In this document: one piece after another, positions 7,775-17,373 of the stretch
Layout: every line of letters starts with the position of its first letter
How positions within the stretch are numbered: position 1 is the first letter of the stretch
NCBI GenBank assembly: GCA_965249175.1
Contig: OZ252227.1
Span: 6,200,001 to 6,264,000 of the forward strand
DNA from: CAZYFH01 sp965249175
GTDB taxonomy: Bacteria; Acidobacteriota; Vicinamibacteria; Vicinamibacterales; UBA8438
Length of the DNA stretch: 64,000 nucleotides
Direction: 5' to 3'
Translations under genes and position numbers: made by a program
The notes under the pieces: generated by a model
The model's database searches: none
What the model was told of the DNA's origin: nothing
What the model saw: the letters and a program-made list of their open reading frames with translations, nothing else

Positions 7775-9013
7775 TCAATCTCCTCCACCGCGCAGCGCCT
7801 CGATCCGGCGCAGCACCGTCGGGTGCGAGTGATGCAGAAAGACGTCGAACGGGTGCGGCGTCAGATTCGACAGGTTATCGGCTGACAGCTTCTTGAGCGC
7901 GCTGATCAGTGGCTCGCCGTCGCCAGTCGTGCGGGCCGCGAACACGTCGGCCTCGAACTCGTTCTTCCGCGAGACGACATTGACGAGCACCGAGAGCACC
8001 AGCTCGATCGGGGCGAAGAGCAGCCCGAAAAACACGAGCCCCGCATAGACCGAGGGCTCGGTCAGATAGAACGCGGCGAACAGCCCGTCCCGTTCGAGGA
8101 ACAGCGAGAGCACCCAGAGCGTCGCGCCCAGATGGGCGACGGCGAGCATCGTCGCTTTCCAGATGTGTTGCTTCTTGTAGTGCCCGACCTCGTGGGCGAC
8201 AACCGCGACCAGCTCCGGCACACTGTAGTGCTCCACGAGCGTGTCGAAGAGGCCGATCCGCTTGTGCCGGCCAAACCCGGTGAAGAAGGCGTTGGCCTTG
8301 GACGACCGTCGTGAACCATCGACGACGAAGACACCCTGCAACGGAAAGCGCACGGACTCGGCGTACCGCAGGATGGCCCCGTGCAGCTCGCCGCCGTCAA
8401 GCGGCGTGAAGGTGTTGAAGAGCGGCATGATCCAGGTCGGCGCCACGAACTGCACGACGAGCATGATGGCCGACGCCACGAGCCAACACCAGAGCCAGGC
8501 CAGCGGCCCGGCCCACTCGAAGAAAGCGAGCACGACGGTGAGCAGTGCGCCGCCGAGCACCAGCGCGAGTAGCAGACCCTTGAGGAGATCGGCCACGAAC
8601 GTGGCCGGCGTCGTGCGGTTGAATCCGTACCGCTCCTCGATGACGAACGTCGAGTAGATCCGAAATGGGAGGCCCAGGACCAAAGAGGCGGCGCCGAGCC
8701 CCACGATGTAGACCAGACCGGTGACGATCGACCCGAAGCCCAGGCCGCGCACGATCTGATCGAACCACTCGAATCCGCCTGCCTGCCACCACACAAGGAG
8801 CACCGCGAGCTCGGTCGTGCCCCGCAGCAGCCCGAAGCGGGTACGGACCCGCGTGTAGTCCTGCGACCGCGCATAGCGGTCGCTCTCGAACACGCCGGCG
8901 AACTCGGCCGGCAACGTCGGGCTGAGCGCGCGCAGGCTCAACGCGGCGGACACGGCCCCGAGCACGTACTCGCCCACGAGGGCTACGAGAATGATGACCG
9001 CATAGACATTCAT
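7775..9013 (-). CDS. M48 family (Ste24/CAAX protease 1-like) membrane metallopeptidase
   Basis: A 412-residue integral membrane zinc protease. The N-terminal M48_N region has several hydrophobic segments from residue 2 on. The zinc motif is HEVGH (about residues 274-278, in VVAHEVGHYKKQH), and the third ligand Glu is in KNEFEADVFAARTTGD. SHPTVLRRIEAL near the C-terminus matches the conserved HPS/RI box of Ste24-like proteases. The bacterial enzymes probably act in membrane-protein quality control. AGGAGG lies about 12 bases before the ATG. A 68-bp gap separates it from the divergent aldehyde dehydrogenase gene. Confidence 0.94.
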   Translation of the reverse strand: MNVYAVIILVALVGEYVLGAVSAALSLRALSPTLPAEFAGVFESDRYARSQDYTRVRTRFGLLRGTTELAVLLVWWQAGGFEWFDQIVRGLGFGSIVTGLVYIVGLGAASLVLGLPFRIYSTFVIEERYGFNRTTPATFVADLLKGLLLALVLGGALLTVVLAFFEWAGPLAWLWCWLVASAIMLVVQFVAPTWIMPLFNTFTPLDGGELHGAILRYAESVRFPLQGVFVVDGSRRSSKANAFFTGFGRHKRIGLFDTLVEHYSVPELVAVVAHEVGHYKKQHIWKATMLAVAHLGATLWVLSLFLERDGLFAAFYLTEPSVYAGLVFFGLLFAPIELVLSVLVNVVSRKNEFEADVFAARTTGDGEPLISALKKLSADNLSNLTPHPFDVFLHHSHPTVLRRIEALRGGGD

Positions 9014-9081
9014 GGCGCCGAATCGCCTCCTGACGATCTCTTATACTCTGATCCCCCACGCGCGCAATTGTGGAGCGACGC

Positions 9082-10509
9082 ATGTCGATAGCCCTGAACA
9101 CGGATACGCACTCGATGACCATTGCCGGCGACGCCACGGCGGCCGAACGGTCGTTCGGCGTCATCAATCCGTCGACCGGCGAGGTGTTCGACCAGGCACC
9201 GGAGTGCACGCGGTCCCAGCTGGACGCGGCCATGGCCGCAGCCGCCGAGGCCTACGGCGCCTGGCGCAACCCCGCCGCCGAGGACCACCGTCGCGAGCTG
9301 CTGAACGCCTGCGCCGGCGCGGTGCGGGCACACATCGGTGAGCTGGCGCCGATCCTAACCCGTGAGCAGGGGAAGCCGCTGGCCAAGGCGGAGGCCGAGC
9401 TCAAAGGCGCGGCCAAATGGTTCGAGTACACCGCCACGCTCGAGCTGCCGGTCGAGGTGGCGCTGGACAACGACCGCGTCCGCGTCGAGGTTCGCCGCCG
9501 CCCACACGGCGTGGTGGCGGCCATCACACCGTGGAACTACCCGGTGTCGCTGGCGGTGTGGAAGATCGCACCGGCGTTGCGCGCCGGCAACACGATGGTG
9601 CTGAAGCCGTCACCCTTCACGCCGCTCGCGACGCTGAAGCTCGGCGAGATTCTCCGGGCGGTCCTGCCGCCGGGCGTGCTCAACGTCGTGTCCGGTAGCG
9701 ACGAGCTCGGCGCGTGGATGACCACGCACCCCGCGGTCCGAAAGATCTCGTTCACCGGGTCGGTGGCGACCGGGAAGCTTGTCGCGGCGGCCGCGGCGCC
9801 CGATCTCAAGCGCGTCACGCTGGAGCTCGGTGGCAACGATCCCGCGGTCGTGCTGCCCGACGTCGATCCCGCGGCGGTGGCCAAGAAGCTGTTCTGGGGC
9901 GCCTTCGAGAACTGCGGCCAGGTGTGCAGCGCGATCAAGCGGGTGTATGTGCACGAAGACCAGTACGCCGCGTTCCTCGAGCATCTCGGCGCGGCGGCAG
10001 CCAGGACGCGGGTCGGTGACGGCTTCGACGACGCGAGCCAGATCGGTCCGCTCAACAACGCCCCGCAGCTCGAGCGGGTCACCGAGCTGGTGGAAGACGC
10101 GAAGCGGAACGGCGCGCGCGTCGTCGCAGGCGGCGAGCGCGTCGGTGACCGCGGGTATTTCTTCGCGCCGACGATCGTCGGTGACGTGGCGGACGGCATA
10201 AGGCTGGTCGACGAGGAGCAGTTCGGACCCGCGCTCCCGATCATCCCGTATGCGGACGTGGACGACGCGGTCGCGCGGGCCAACGCGACCCATTTCGGCC
10301 TGAGCGGGTCGGTCTGGTCGTCCGATGTCGCGCGCGCGACGGACGTGGCCCGTGAGCTCGAGTGCGGGACCGCCTGGGTCAACCAGCATCTCAACGTGTT
10401 GCCCCATGCACCGTTCGGTGGCGCCAAGTGGTCGGGCATCGGTGTCGAGAACGGGCCGTGGGGACTGCTCGGATTCACCGAGCTTCAGACGGTCAACGTC
10501 GCCAAGTGA
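9082..10509 (+). CDS. NAD(P)-dependent aldehyde dehydrogenase (succinate-semialdehyde/benzaldehyde dehydrogenase-like)
   Basis: A 475-residue ALDH-superfamily enzyme that oxidises an aldehyde to its acid. The general base Glu248 is in LELGGNDPAVV and the catalytic Cys282 in CGQVCSA. VTPWNYP-type (AITPWNYPVSL) and FTGS (KISFTGSVATG) nucleotide-binding motifs are present, as is PFGGAKWSGIG near the C-terminus. The NPSTGEVFDQAPECT opening resembles the succinate-semialdehyde/benzaldehyde branch, but the substrate cannot be fixed. ATG 9082 follows GGAG by seven bases and is preferred to an earlier GTG at 9070. It heads a run of co-oriented genes with the methyltransferase and fumarase. Confidence 0.94.
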   Translation: MSIALNTDTHSMTIAGDATAAERSFGVINPSTGEVFDQAPECTRSQLDAAMAAAAEAYGAWRNPAAEDHRRELLNACAGAVRAHIGELAPILTREQGKPLAKAEAELKGAAKWFEYTATLELPVEVALDNDRVRVEVRRRPHGVVAAITPWNYPVSLAVWKIAPALRAGNTMVLKPSPFTPLATLKLGEILRAVLPPGVLNVVSGSDELGAWMTTHPAVRKISFTGSVATGKLVAAAAAPDLKRVTLELGGNDPAVVLPDVDPAAVAKKLFWGAFENCGQVCSAIKRVYVHEDQYAAFLEHLGAAAARTRVGDGFDDASQIGPLNNAPQLERVTELVEDAKRNGARVVAGGERVGDRGYFFAPTIVGDVADGIRLVDEEQFGPALPIIPYADVDDAVARANATHFGLSGSVWSSDVARATDVARELECGTAWVNQHLNVLPHAPFGGAKWSGIGVENGPWGLLGFTELQTVNVAK

Positions 10510-10544
10510 GGATCGAAGGGCGCGGCTCGAGACCGGAGGGCCCA

Positions 10545-11093
10545 GTGGATCGGGTGCCGTTCGTTGCCACCGCGATAGCCGCCGCCTACGAGGGACTGGG
10601 TGCGCTCCCCGTGCAGGTCGTCTTGCACAACGTCCGTAGTCTGTACAACGTCGGTGCGTTCTTCCGGACGGCGGACGCGGTCGGCGCCGACGGGCTTCTA
10701 CTCGCCGGCATCACCGGACATCCGCCGCATCGCGAGATCGCGAAGACGGCGCTCGGCTCGGAAGAGCACGTGCGATGGCAGCGCTGCGACGACACCCTCG
10801 CCGCCGTCCAGGCGGCGCGGGTTGAGGGGCGAGAGATCGCCGCGGTCGAAACGAGCCTGCATGCCGTCGATCTGTTCGATTGGCAGCCGCGATTCCCGGT
10901 CTCCGTCATCTTCGGCCACGAGGTCGACGGCCTCGAGGACCCGATCCTCGACCATTGCGACACCCACGTGCGGGTGCCGATGCGTGGGGTCAAGCACTCG
11001 CTCAACGTCGCAACGGCCGGCGGGGTCGTGTTGTACGAGCTGCTGAGGAAGTACCGGCAGGCGCATGCCGGTCCGGGTCGAGGCCCCGTCTGA
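10545..11093 (+). CDS. SpoU/TrmH-family RNA 2'-O-methyltransferase
   Basis: A 182-residue SPOUT-fold methyltransferase using SAM to methylate ribose in tRNA or rRNA. The three SpoU motifs are in order: NVRSLYNVGAFFRTADAVG, then FPVSVIFGHEVDGL, then VRVPMRGVKHSLNVATAGG. There is no N-terminal RNA-binding extension, so it is a minimal catalytic form. The GTG start at 10545 follows GGAGGG; an in-frame GTG at 10554 is an alternative. It lies between the aldehyde dehydrogenase and fumarase in the same direction, with short gaps. Confidence 0.9.
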   Translation: MDRVPFVATAIAAAYEGLGALPVQVVLHNVRSLYNVGAFFRTADAVGADGLLLAGITGHPPHREIAKTALGSEEHVRWQRCDDTLAAVQAARVEGREIAAVETSLHAVDLFDWQPRFPVSVIFGHEVDGLEDPILDHCDTHVRVPMRGVKHSLNVATAGGVVLYELLRKYRQAHAGPGRGPV

Positions 11094-11107
11094 TCGAGGA
11101 TTTCCTG

Positions 11108-12748
11108 ATGGCCAACTTTCACTACCAGCCCATTTTCGAGCTCGGACCAGACGACACGTCGTACCGGCAGCTGACGTCGGACGGGGTCTCCGTCGTGACG
11201 GTGGACGGCCGCGCAATGCTCAAGGTCGCGCCGGAGATCTTGCGAGAGCTGGCGCGGGTCGCGTTCGACGACATCGCCCACCTTCTCCGGCCGGGCCATC
11301 TCGCCCAGCTCCGCGGGATTCTCGACGACCCGGACGCCTCGCGGAACGACAAGTTCGTGGCGCTCGAGCTGCTCCGCAACGCCAACATCGCCTCGGATCG
11401 CGTGCTCCCCGGCTGCCAGGACACCGGCACGGCCATCGTGATGGGCCACAAGGGCGAGGCGGTGCTGACGTTCGGCGATGATGCGGTGCCGCTGTCACAG
11501 GGGATCTTCGACGCCTACGACCAGCGCAATCTCCGGTACTCGCAGCTGGCTCCGCTCGACATGTACACCGAGCAAAACACCGGATCCAACCTGCCGGCGC
11601 AGATCGAGATCTACGCCGAACCCGGCGACGAGTACGAGCTGCTGTTCGTCGCCAAAGGGGGCGGGTCGGCGAACAAAAGCTTCCTGTATCAGGAAACGAA
11701 AGCGCTGCTGAACCCGACGTCGCTCGCGACCTTCATCGAGGCGCAGCTCAAGACGATCGGCACATCGGCGTGTCCGCCGTATCACCTCGCGCTCGTCATC
11801 GGCGGCACGTCGGCCGAGTTTACGCTGAAGACGATGAAGCTGGCGAGCACGAAGTACCTCGACCGGTTGCCGACCAGCGGCAACGCGCATGGACGGGCGT
11901 TTCGCGACCTGGACATGGAGCGGCAGGTGTTCGAGATCGCGAAGCAGATCGGGGTCGGCGCGCAGTTCGGTGGCAAGTACTTCGCGCACGACGTTCGAGT
12001 CATCCGGTTGCCGCGGCATGGGGCATCGTGCCCGGTCGGGCTTGGGGTCTCGTGCTCGGCCGACCGGCAGGCGCTGGCGAAGATCACACGCGAGGGTGTG
12101 TTTCTCGAGCAGCTCGAGGAGAACCCCGCGAAGTACCTACCGGACGTCACCGACGACGAGTTGCCGACTGATGTAGTGCGGGTCGATCTCAACCGCCCGA
12201 TGCGGGAGATTCTCGCCGAGCTCGCCCGGTATCCAATCGCGACGCGACTGTCGCTGACCGGGCCGATGGTCGTGGCGCGCGACATCGCGCACGCCAAGCT
12301 CAAGGAGCGGCTCGACGCGGGCGAGGGTCTTCCCCAGTACCTCAAGGACCACATGGTCTACTACGCCGGCCCCGCCAAAAAGCCGGAGGGGCGCCCGTCC
12401 GGATCGTTCGGGCCGACGACGGCGGGTCGCATGGACTCGTATGTCGATCTGTTTCAGTCCCATGGCGGCAGCCTGGTCATGCTTGCCAAGGGCAACCGCT
12501 CGCGTGCGGTGGCCGAGGCATGCGGGCGCCACGGCGGCTTCTATCTCGGCTCGATCGGCGGCCCGGCGGCGCGCCTGGCCGACCACAGCATCAGGCAGGT
12601 CGACGTCCTCGAGTACCCCGAGCTGGGGATGGAGGCGGTCTGGAAGATCGAGGTCGAGGATTTTCCGGCGTTCATCGTGATTGACCATCAGGGGAACGAC
12701 TTTTACGCCCGGCTGATGGAGACCAAGCCGGCGACATTGATCCGATGA
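11108..12748 (+). CDS. fumA: class I (iron-sulfur) fumarate hydratase
   Basis: A 546-residue class I fumarase that interconverts fumarate and malate in the citric acid cycle with an oxygen-labile 4Fe-4S cluster. An N-terminal alpha domain has LPGCQDTGTAIVMGHKG (a cluster Cys), CPPYHLALVIGGTSAEF and LGVSCSADRQ (further Cys). The C-terminal beta domain has SGSFGPTTAGRMDSYVD, typical of the family. The length matches the single-chain E. coli FumA/FumB type. The symbol is by family; orthology to FumA rather than FumB cannot be stated. The start follows GAGGA by about eight bases and lies 14 bp after the methyltransferase stop. Confidence 0.95.
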   Translation: MANFHYQPIFELGPDDTSYRQLTSDGVSVVTVDGRAMLKVAPEILRELARVAFDDIAHLLRPGHLAQLRGILDDPDASRNDKFVALELLRNANIASDRVLPGCQDTGTAIVMGHKGEAVLTFGDDAVPLSQGIFDAYDQRNLRYSQLAPLDMYTEQNTGSNLPAQIEIYAEPGDEYELLFVAKGGGSANKSFLYQETKALLNPTSLATFIEAQLKTIGTSACPPYHLALVIGGTSAEFTLKTMKLASTKYLDRLPTSGNAHGRAFRDLDMERQVFEIAKQIGVGAQFGGKYFAHDVRVIRLPRHGASCPVGLGVSCSADRQALAKITREGVFLEQLEENPAKYLPDVTDDELPTDVVRVDLNRPMREILAELARYPIATRLSLTGPMVVARDIAHAKLKERLDAGEGLPQYLKDHMVYYAGPAKKPEGRPSGSFGPTTAGRMDSYVDLFQSHGGSLVMLAKGNRSRAVAEACGRHGGFYLGSIGGPAARLADHSIRQVDVLEYPELGMEAVWKIEVEDFPAFIVIDHQGNDFYARLMETKPATLIR

Positions 12749-12811
12749 GCGTGTTCGATCCATGCTGATAGGTCGGTCGCACCGATTCCACGTCAAAAGG
12801 GGGAGATAGTC

Positions 12812-13438
12812 ATGAGGAAGCTACTGATTGCGGTGGCCGTGGCGGCGTTGGCGGTTCCGTTCGTCGTCGACGCACAGGAGGGTGGAAACGAGGCCTCCGG
12901 CTGGGAGACCAGGCTCGATCGGGGCACAGACGCGAACAGCGTGCTTCACTTCAGGACGATGGGCGACGGCGTCCACGCGACGACCGGCGGGCGCGGTGGC
13001 GCGATTTTCTGGCAGCCGAACAGCATGGCAAAGGGCGACTTCACCATCAGCGCGTCCTTCATCCAGACCGAGCCGTCGGGTCATCCCAACGCCTACGGGT
13101 TGTTCTGGGGCGGGTCAGACCTGGCCGGCGGCGGCCAGCAGTACTCGTACTTCGAGATCCGACAGGGCGGCATGTTCACCATCAAGAAGCGGATGGGCGA
13201 CGACACCCCAACGCTCGTCGACTGGACGGCCCACAGCGCGATCAACGACCTCGATGGGGACGGCCGGTCGAACAACAAGCTCGCCGTCGAGGTTGGGGCC
13301 TCGCAGGTTCGATTCCTGGTGAACGACACCGAGGTCGCGACGCAGCCGCGGTCCGCCGTCGACGCCGCCGGGGTCACCGGGCTGCGTGTGACGCACCTGC
13401 TGGACGTGCACGTCGGCAACCTCATGCTCGGGATGTAG
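12812..13438 (+). CDS. secreted protein, likely LamG/concanavalin-like fold
   Basis: A 208-residue protein with a clear signal peptide (MRKLLIAVAVAALAVPFVVDAQ). The mature part has the rhythm of a concanavalin-like jelly roll: GDFTISASFIQTEP, AYGLFWGGSDL, YSYFEIRQGGMFTIKKR, NKLAVEVGASQVRFLVNDTEV, VTGLRVTHLLDVHVGNL. This resembles DUF1080/LamG-type domains that bind or process carbohydrate, but no catalytic residues can be named. A GGGGGAG ribosome site precedes the start. It sits before another small secreted protein gene (DUF2911) in the same direction. Confidence 0.75.
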   Translation: MRKLLIAVAVAALAVPFVVDAQEGGNEASGWETRLDRGTDANSVLHFRTMGDGVHATTGGRGGAIFWQPNSMAKGDFTISASFIQTEPSGHPNAYGLFWGGSDLAGGGQQYSYFEIRQGGMFTIKKRMGDDTPTLVDWTAHSAINDLDGDGRSNNKLAVEVGASQVRFLVNDTEVATQPRSAVDAAGVTGLRVTHLLDVHVGNLMLGM

Positions 13439-13470
13439 CGGAGACGTTACTCAACTATCGGGGGGAGCGC

Positions 13471-14094
13471 ATGCGTGTGACGAAGATCGTTGGCGTCGCG
13501 GCGGCCATCGTGCTGCTGACCAGTGTGGTCGAGGCGCAGAACCGGCCCCCAAGTACCCGCGGCCACACCGCGACACAGCTGGGCGGCAGCTTCAACGCCG
13601 ACGGGCAGTACGAAGGTGGAAAGTGGATCGACATCCACTACGGCCGCCCGATTCTCAGAGGGCGCCAGGGCATCTTCGGATCGGGCGACGAGTTCGGCCA
13701 GGGGCTCCTCCTCGGGGCCCCGATCTGGCGTCTCGGCGCCGACCAGACGACGACGTTCACGACCGAGGCCGACCTGATGATCGGGGGGCAGCGGTTGGCC
13801 GCGGGCGAATACACCATGTTCGCCGACCTCTCCAACCAGACGGCCTGGGAGCTGATCTTCACGACGTGGGGCGTCAAGGACGACTTTCGCGAGGACAACC
13901 CCAACGCGCTCTGGGGCGCGTACGGCTACACGTCCGAGAAGGACGTGATGCGGACGACGATGCAAGCAATGACCGTCGAGTTCTCGGCTGATCAGCTCGT
14001 CATCGGATTCCAGGACGTCACCCAGCAGGGCGGCACAATGCTCATGCTGTGGGACAACCAGCTTGCGATCGTGTCGGTCGAACTGGCGAACTAA
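13471..14094 (+). CDS. DUF2911 domain-containing secreted protein
   Basis: A 207-residue protein with a signal peptide (MRVTKIVGVAAAIVLLTSVVEAQ). The DUF2911 pattern is visible: IHYGRPILRGRQGIFG, WRLGADQTTTFTTEADLMIGGQ, LAAGEYTMFADL, WELIFTTWGV. DUF2911 proteins are common in Bacteroidota and Acidobacteriota and are exported; their function is not established. The gene follows the previous secreted protein gene after a 32-bp gap with a GGGGGGAG site, so the two are probably co-transcribed. Confidence 0.88.
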   Translation: MRVTKIVGVAAAIVLLTSVVEAQNRPPSTRGHTATQLGGSFNADGQYEGGKWIDIHYGRPILRGRQGIFGSGDEFGQGLLLGAPIWRLGADQTTTFTTEADLMIGGQRLAAGEYTMFADLSNQTAWELIFTTWGVKDDFREDNPNALWGAYGYTSEKDVMRTTMQAMTVEFSADQLVIGFQDVTQQGGTMLMLWDNQLAIVSVELAN

Positions 14095-14240
14095 GATTAG
14101 GACGCGCGGGTGACTGGGGCCGGAGGCTGGGGGCCGACGTGGCGCCCCCACACTCCGGCCTCGCTCGCGTACGGCTCTAAGTCTAGTCTCGAGCTCGAAC
14201 CGTTCACATCTGTCGTCATAAATCCGCCGCCAAGCCTCTC

Positions 14241-15800
14241 GTGACGACACAGTCCCCGGCCGTCCCGTTCACGCATCGTCAAATCCTCATTATCTTCAGC
14301 GGTCTGATGACCGGGCTGTTCCTGGCCGCGCTCGACCAGACGATCGTGGCGACGGCGCTCCCCACGATCGTGGGGGAGCTCGGGGGCCTCGACTACTACT
14401 CCTGGGTTGTCACCGCGTATCTGCTGAGCTCGACGGTGTGCACACCCCTCTACGGGAAGCTGAGTGACATTTACGGACGGCGGCTCACGTTTCAGGCCGC
14501 CATTCTGATTTTCCTGCTGGGGTCGCTGCTCGCCGGTGTCGCGCAGGGGATGTTCCAGCTCATCCTGTTCCGCGGGGTACAGGGTGTCGGCGCGGGCGGC
14601 GTGATGGCGCTGACCTTCGCGGTCGTCGGCGACATCGTCTCGCCGCGTCAGCGCGGACGCTACATCGGATATCTCGCGGGTGTCTGGGCCTTTGCCAGCG
14701 TCATCGGGCCGCTCATCGGCGGCTTCATTGTTGACACGACGACCTGGCGGTGGGTCTTCCTGATCAACATCCCGGTGGGCGCCATCGCGCTCGCGGTCAC
14801 GTCCAGTGTTCTGCACTTGCCCGTGCCCAACCTGCGCCATCGCATCGACGTCGAAGGCGCCGTCCTCTTGATCGGCGGCGTCAGCTGCGTCTTGCTGGCG
14901 CTGGTCTGGGGCGGCACCGAGTACCCCTGGACGTCGCCGGTCATCGTCGGCCTGGCCGGGACGGGCGTGGCGCTCACCGCCGGCTTCCTCGTCTGGGAAG
15001 GACGTGTCGCGGAGCCGTTGCTGCCACTGCGTCTGTTCCGGAATCCGATCTTCTCGATCTGCTCCGCGCTCGGCTTCCTGATCGGACTCGCGTTGTTTGG
15101 CGGCATCGTCTTTCTGCCGCTGTTTCTCCAGGTCGTGACCGGCGTGTCCGCGACCAGCTCGGGCCTGCTGATCCTGCCGCTGACCGCCGGCGTCGTCGTG
15201 GGGTCTGTCGGCTCGGGTCGTTTGACCACCGCGACCGGACGCTACAAGGTGTTTCCGGTGGTCGGCTCCGCCCTCGCGATCGCCGGGATGTATCTGCTCA
15301 GCCTGATGACGGCCCAGACGCCCCAGTGGGCCAGTTCCACGGCCATGGTGCTGCTCGGATTGGGCGTCGGGATGGTGATGCAAGTCTCGCTGCTCGCGAT
15401 CCAAAACGCCGCGGAATACCGCGATCTCGGTGTGGCAACGTCGTCGGCGCAGTTCTTCCGCTCACTGGGGGGATCGTTCGGCGTGGCGATCTTCGGCGCC
15501 ATCATGAACGCGCGATTGCTGGAGGAGCTCCCGGCGCGTATCCCCGCCGACGCGCTGTCCGCCGTGGGCGGCGAGGTGACACAGCTCCTGAACAGCCCGG
15601 CGGCAATTCGCGCGCTCCCGCCGGCGGTCGCGGGCGGTATCGAGGCGTCGCTCGAGCTGGCCATCCAGGCGGTGTTCTTCTGGGCCGTGCCGGTCATGGT
15701 GGTCGCGTTCGCGTTGTCGTGGTATTTGCAGGAGATCCCCTTGCGCGACACCGTTGGCCCGGCGGTGCTCGTCGACGGCGCCGAGGAATCAGGACTCTGA
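14241..15800 (+). CDS. MFS transporter, DHA2 (EmrB/QacA) family multidrug efflux pump
   Basis: A 519-residue proton-driven exporter with about 14 membrane segments. Family motifs are clear: LAALDQTIVATALPTIV in the first segment (motif D1), GKLSDIYGRR (motif A), LFRGVQGVGAGG (motif B) and GPLIGGFIVDTTTWRWVF (motif C). GTG 14241 gives the usual short N-terminal tail FTHRQILII; no strong Shine-Dalgarno is visible. The stop is one base before the amidohydrolase gene, so the two form a transcription unit. The substrate is unknown. Confidence 0.94.
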   Translation: MTTQSPAVPFTHRQILIIFSGLMTGLFLAALDQTIVATALPTIVGELGGLDYYSWVVTAYLLSSTVCTPLYGKLSDIYGRRLTFQAAILIFLLGSLLAGVAQGMFQLILFRGVQGVGAGGVMALTFAVVGDIVSPRQRGRYIGYLAGVWAFASVIGPLIGGFIVDTTTWRWVFLINIPVGAIALAVTSSVLHLPVPNLRHRIDVEGAVLLIGGVSCVLLALVWGGTEYPWTSPVIVGLAGTGVALTAGFLVWEGRVAEPLLPLRLFRNPIFSICSALGFLIGLALFGGIVFLPLFLQVVTGVSATSSGLLILPLTAGVVVGSVGSGRLTTATGRYKVFPVVGSALAIAGMYLLSLMTAQTPQWASSTAMVLLGLGVGMVMQVSLLAIQNAAEYRDLGVATSSAQFFRSLGGSFGVAIFGAIMNARLLEELPARIPADALSAVGGEVTQLLNSPAAIRALPPAVAGGIEASLELAIQAVFFWAVPVMVVAFALSWYLQEIPLRDTVGPAVLVDGAEESGL

Positions 15801-15801
15801 G

Positions 15802-17244
15802 ATGAGATATCTTCCTTGCGCGGTCGCCGTCATCGGCGTTGCGGCGGCCGGTATGGTCGCACCCGCGCAACAGCCCCGCGAGCTGCTCATTCGGGGCGGC
15901 GAGATCGCCACGGTCGATGGTCGGCGTGCGGCCGACGTGCGCGTGCTCGGGTCGACCATCAGCGCGATTGGCCCGGGGCTCGAGGCGCGTGACCCGAACA
16001 CCGTCGAGATCGACGCCAGCGGTCTCCTGATCTTGCCGGGCGGCATCGATCCGCACGTGCACCTCGGCGGTATCGGCGTGGATGACTATGCGAGCGGCTC
16101 GGCCGCGGCCCTCGCCGGCGGAATCACCACCATCTCCAACTTCGGCGGCGTGCGTGACGGTGAGGCTCCGGTGGCCGTGGTGAACCGGGCGGCGGCGACC
16201 ATCGGCGCGGAAGCGATCGCCGATGTCATCTTCCACCCCATCGTCTCGGACCCGACGACCGCGACGCCGGAGACGCTCGGCGCGCTGGTCGAGGCGGGGC
16301 AGCCGACCATCAAGGTGTTCATGGTGCGGCCGTCGTTCGATCAGCGCGTCGCGGGCTTCCTCGAGACGATGCGCGCCGCCCGCGAGACCGGCGTGCTGGT
16401 CATGATGCACTGCGAGGACGCGGGCATCGTCGCGTCCACCGCCGATCGTTTCGTCTCCGAAGGCCGCGGCTCGCTGGCGCACTTCGCGGACGCGCGACCC
16501 GTCGCCGCAGAGGTGGCGGCAGTGCATCGCGCCGTGGCGATGGCCGAGTCGGCGAGGATGCCGCTCTACATCGTGCATCTCTCATCGCGGGAGGCGCTCC
16601 GCGTGACGGAGACTGCGCGGCGTCGCGGTCTGCCGGTCTACGTCGAGACGCGGCCCATCTATCTCCACCTCACGCGCGAGCGTTTCGAGGGACCGACCGC
16701 GGGCCTCTACATCGGCCAGCCGCCGCTGCGGGAGCAACGCGACCAGGACGCCTTGTGGCAGGGGATCGCCCGAGGGTCGATCCACGTCGTCGCCTCCGAT
16801 CACGTCGCCTACACACGCGAGCAGAAGCTCGACCCCGCACAGACCGTGGCGACGCATCGCGCAGGGATGAGCAACCTACAGGTGATGCTGCCGATGATCT
16901 ACGCGGACGGCGTACGAACCGGCCGCATTACCCTGGAGCGCTTTGTCGCGGTTACCTCGACCAACGCGGCAAAGCTGTTCGGTCTCTATCCGCGAAAGGG
17001 CACGATCGCCGTCGGGTCCGATGCCGACCTGGTGTTGTGGGATCCCGAGGAGACGCGGGAGATCCGCGACGCGGACATGTTGTCCGGCAGCGGGTATTCG
17101 GTCCACGCGGGGCGCGAGGTGACCGGCTGGCCGACGATGACGATCCGCCGCGGCGAGATCGTCTATCGCGGCGGCGAGGTTCTTGGCGCTCCCGGGAGCG
17201 GCGAGTTGCTGGCCCGTGAGCCCTGGCGAGTCCCCGAGCTGTAG
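15802..17244 (+). CDS. exported amidohydrolase of the hydantoinase/dihydroorotase family
   Basis: A 480-residue cyclic-amidohydrolase-family protein with a signal peptide (MRYLPCAVAVIGVAAAGMVAPAQ). The metal site is visible: HxH in GIDPHVHLGG, a probable carbamylated Lys in GQPTIKVFMV, His in VMMHCEDAG and IVHLSSREAL, and Asp in VVASDHVAY. Family members hydrolyse cyclic amides such as hydantoins, dihydropyrimidines or dihydroorotate; an exported copy suggests scavenging rather than pyrimidine synthesis. It starts two bases after the exporter stop and uses an AGGA site inside that gene. Confidence 0.9.
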   Translation: MRYLPCAVAVIGVAAAGMVAPAQQPRELLIRGGEIATVDGRRAADVRVLGSTISAIGPGLEARDPNTVEIDASGLLILPGGIDPHVHLGGIGVDDYASGSAAALAGGITTISNFGGVRDGEAPVAVVNRAAATIGAEAIADVIFHPIVSDPTTATPETLGALVEAGQPTIKVFMVRPSFDQRVAGFLETMRAARETGVLVMMHCEDAGIVASTADRFVSEGRGSLAHFADARPVAAEVAAVHRAVAMAESARMPLYIVHLSSREALRVTETARRRGLPVYVETRPIYLHLTRERFEGPTAGLYIGQPPLREQRDQDALWQGIARGSIHVVASDHVAYTREQKLDPAQTVATHRAGMSNLQVMLPMIYADGVRTGRITLERFVAVTSTNAAKLFGLYPRKGTIAVGSDADLVLWDPEETREIRDADMLSGSGYSVHAGREVTGWPTMTIRRGEIVYRGGEVLGAPGSGELLAREPWRVPEL

Positions 17245-17293
17245 CTGGCGCGAAGAGGGCGCTTTACGAGGAAATCCGCGCACCCGCCGAGCG

Positions 17294-17306
17294 TTGACAG
17301 CTGTCA
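17294..17306. promoter_or_regulatory. perfect palindrome overlapping a TTGACA box upstream of the first DUF1592 gene
   Basis: TGACAG (17295-17300) and CTGTCA (17301-17306) form an uninterrupted 12-base palindrome, and TTGACA (17294-17299) matches the sigma70 -35 consensus. No good -10 hexamer is found at 16-18 bases, so this may be only an operator. It is 68 bp before the proposed start of the first heme/DUF1592 gene. Confidence 0.35.
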
Positions 17307-17373
17307 GGTCGTTGCCACACACTAGAGTGCCGTTTTGTCTCCGCGTACAGTGGCAACGCACAGCTCGATCCTG

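Noticed and set aside
9031..9060. TATACT box between the divergent M48 and aldehyde dehydrogenase genes
   Set aside because: No -35 element at a suitable distance on either strand, so not annotated as a promoter.
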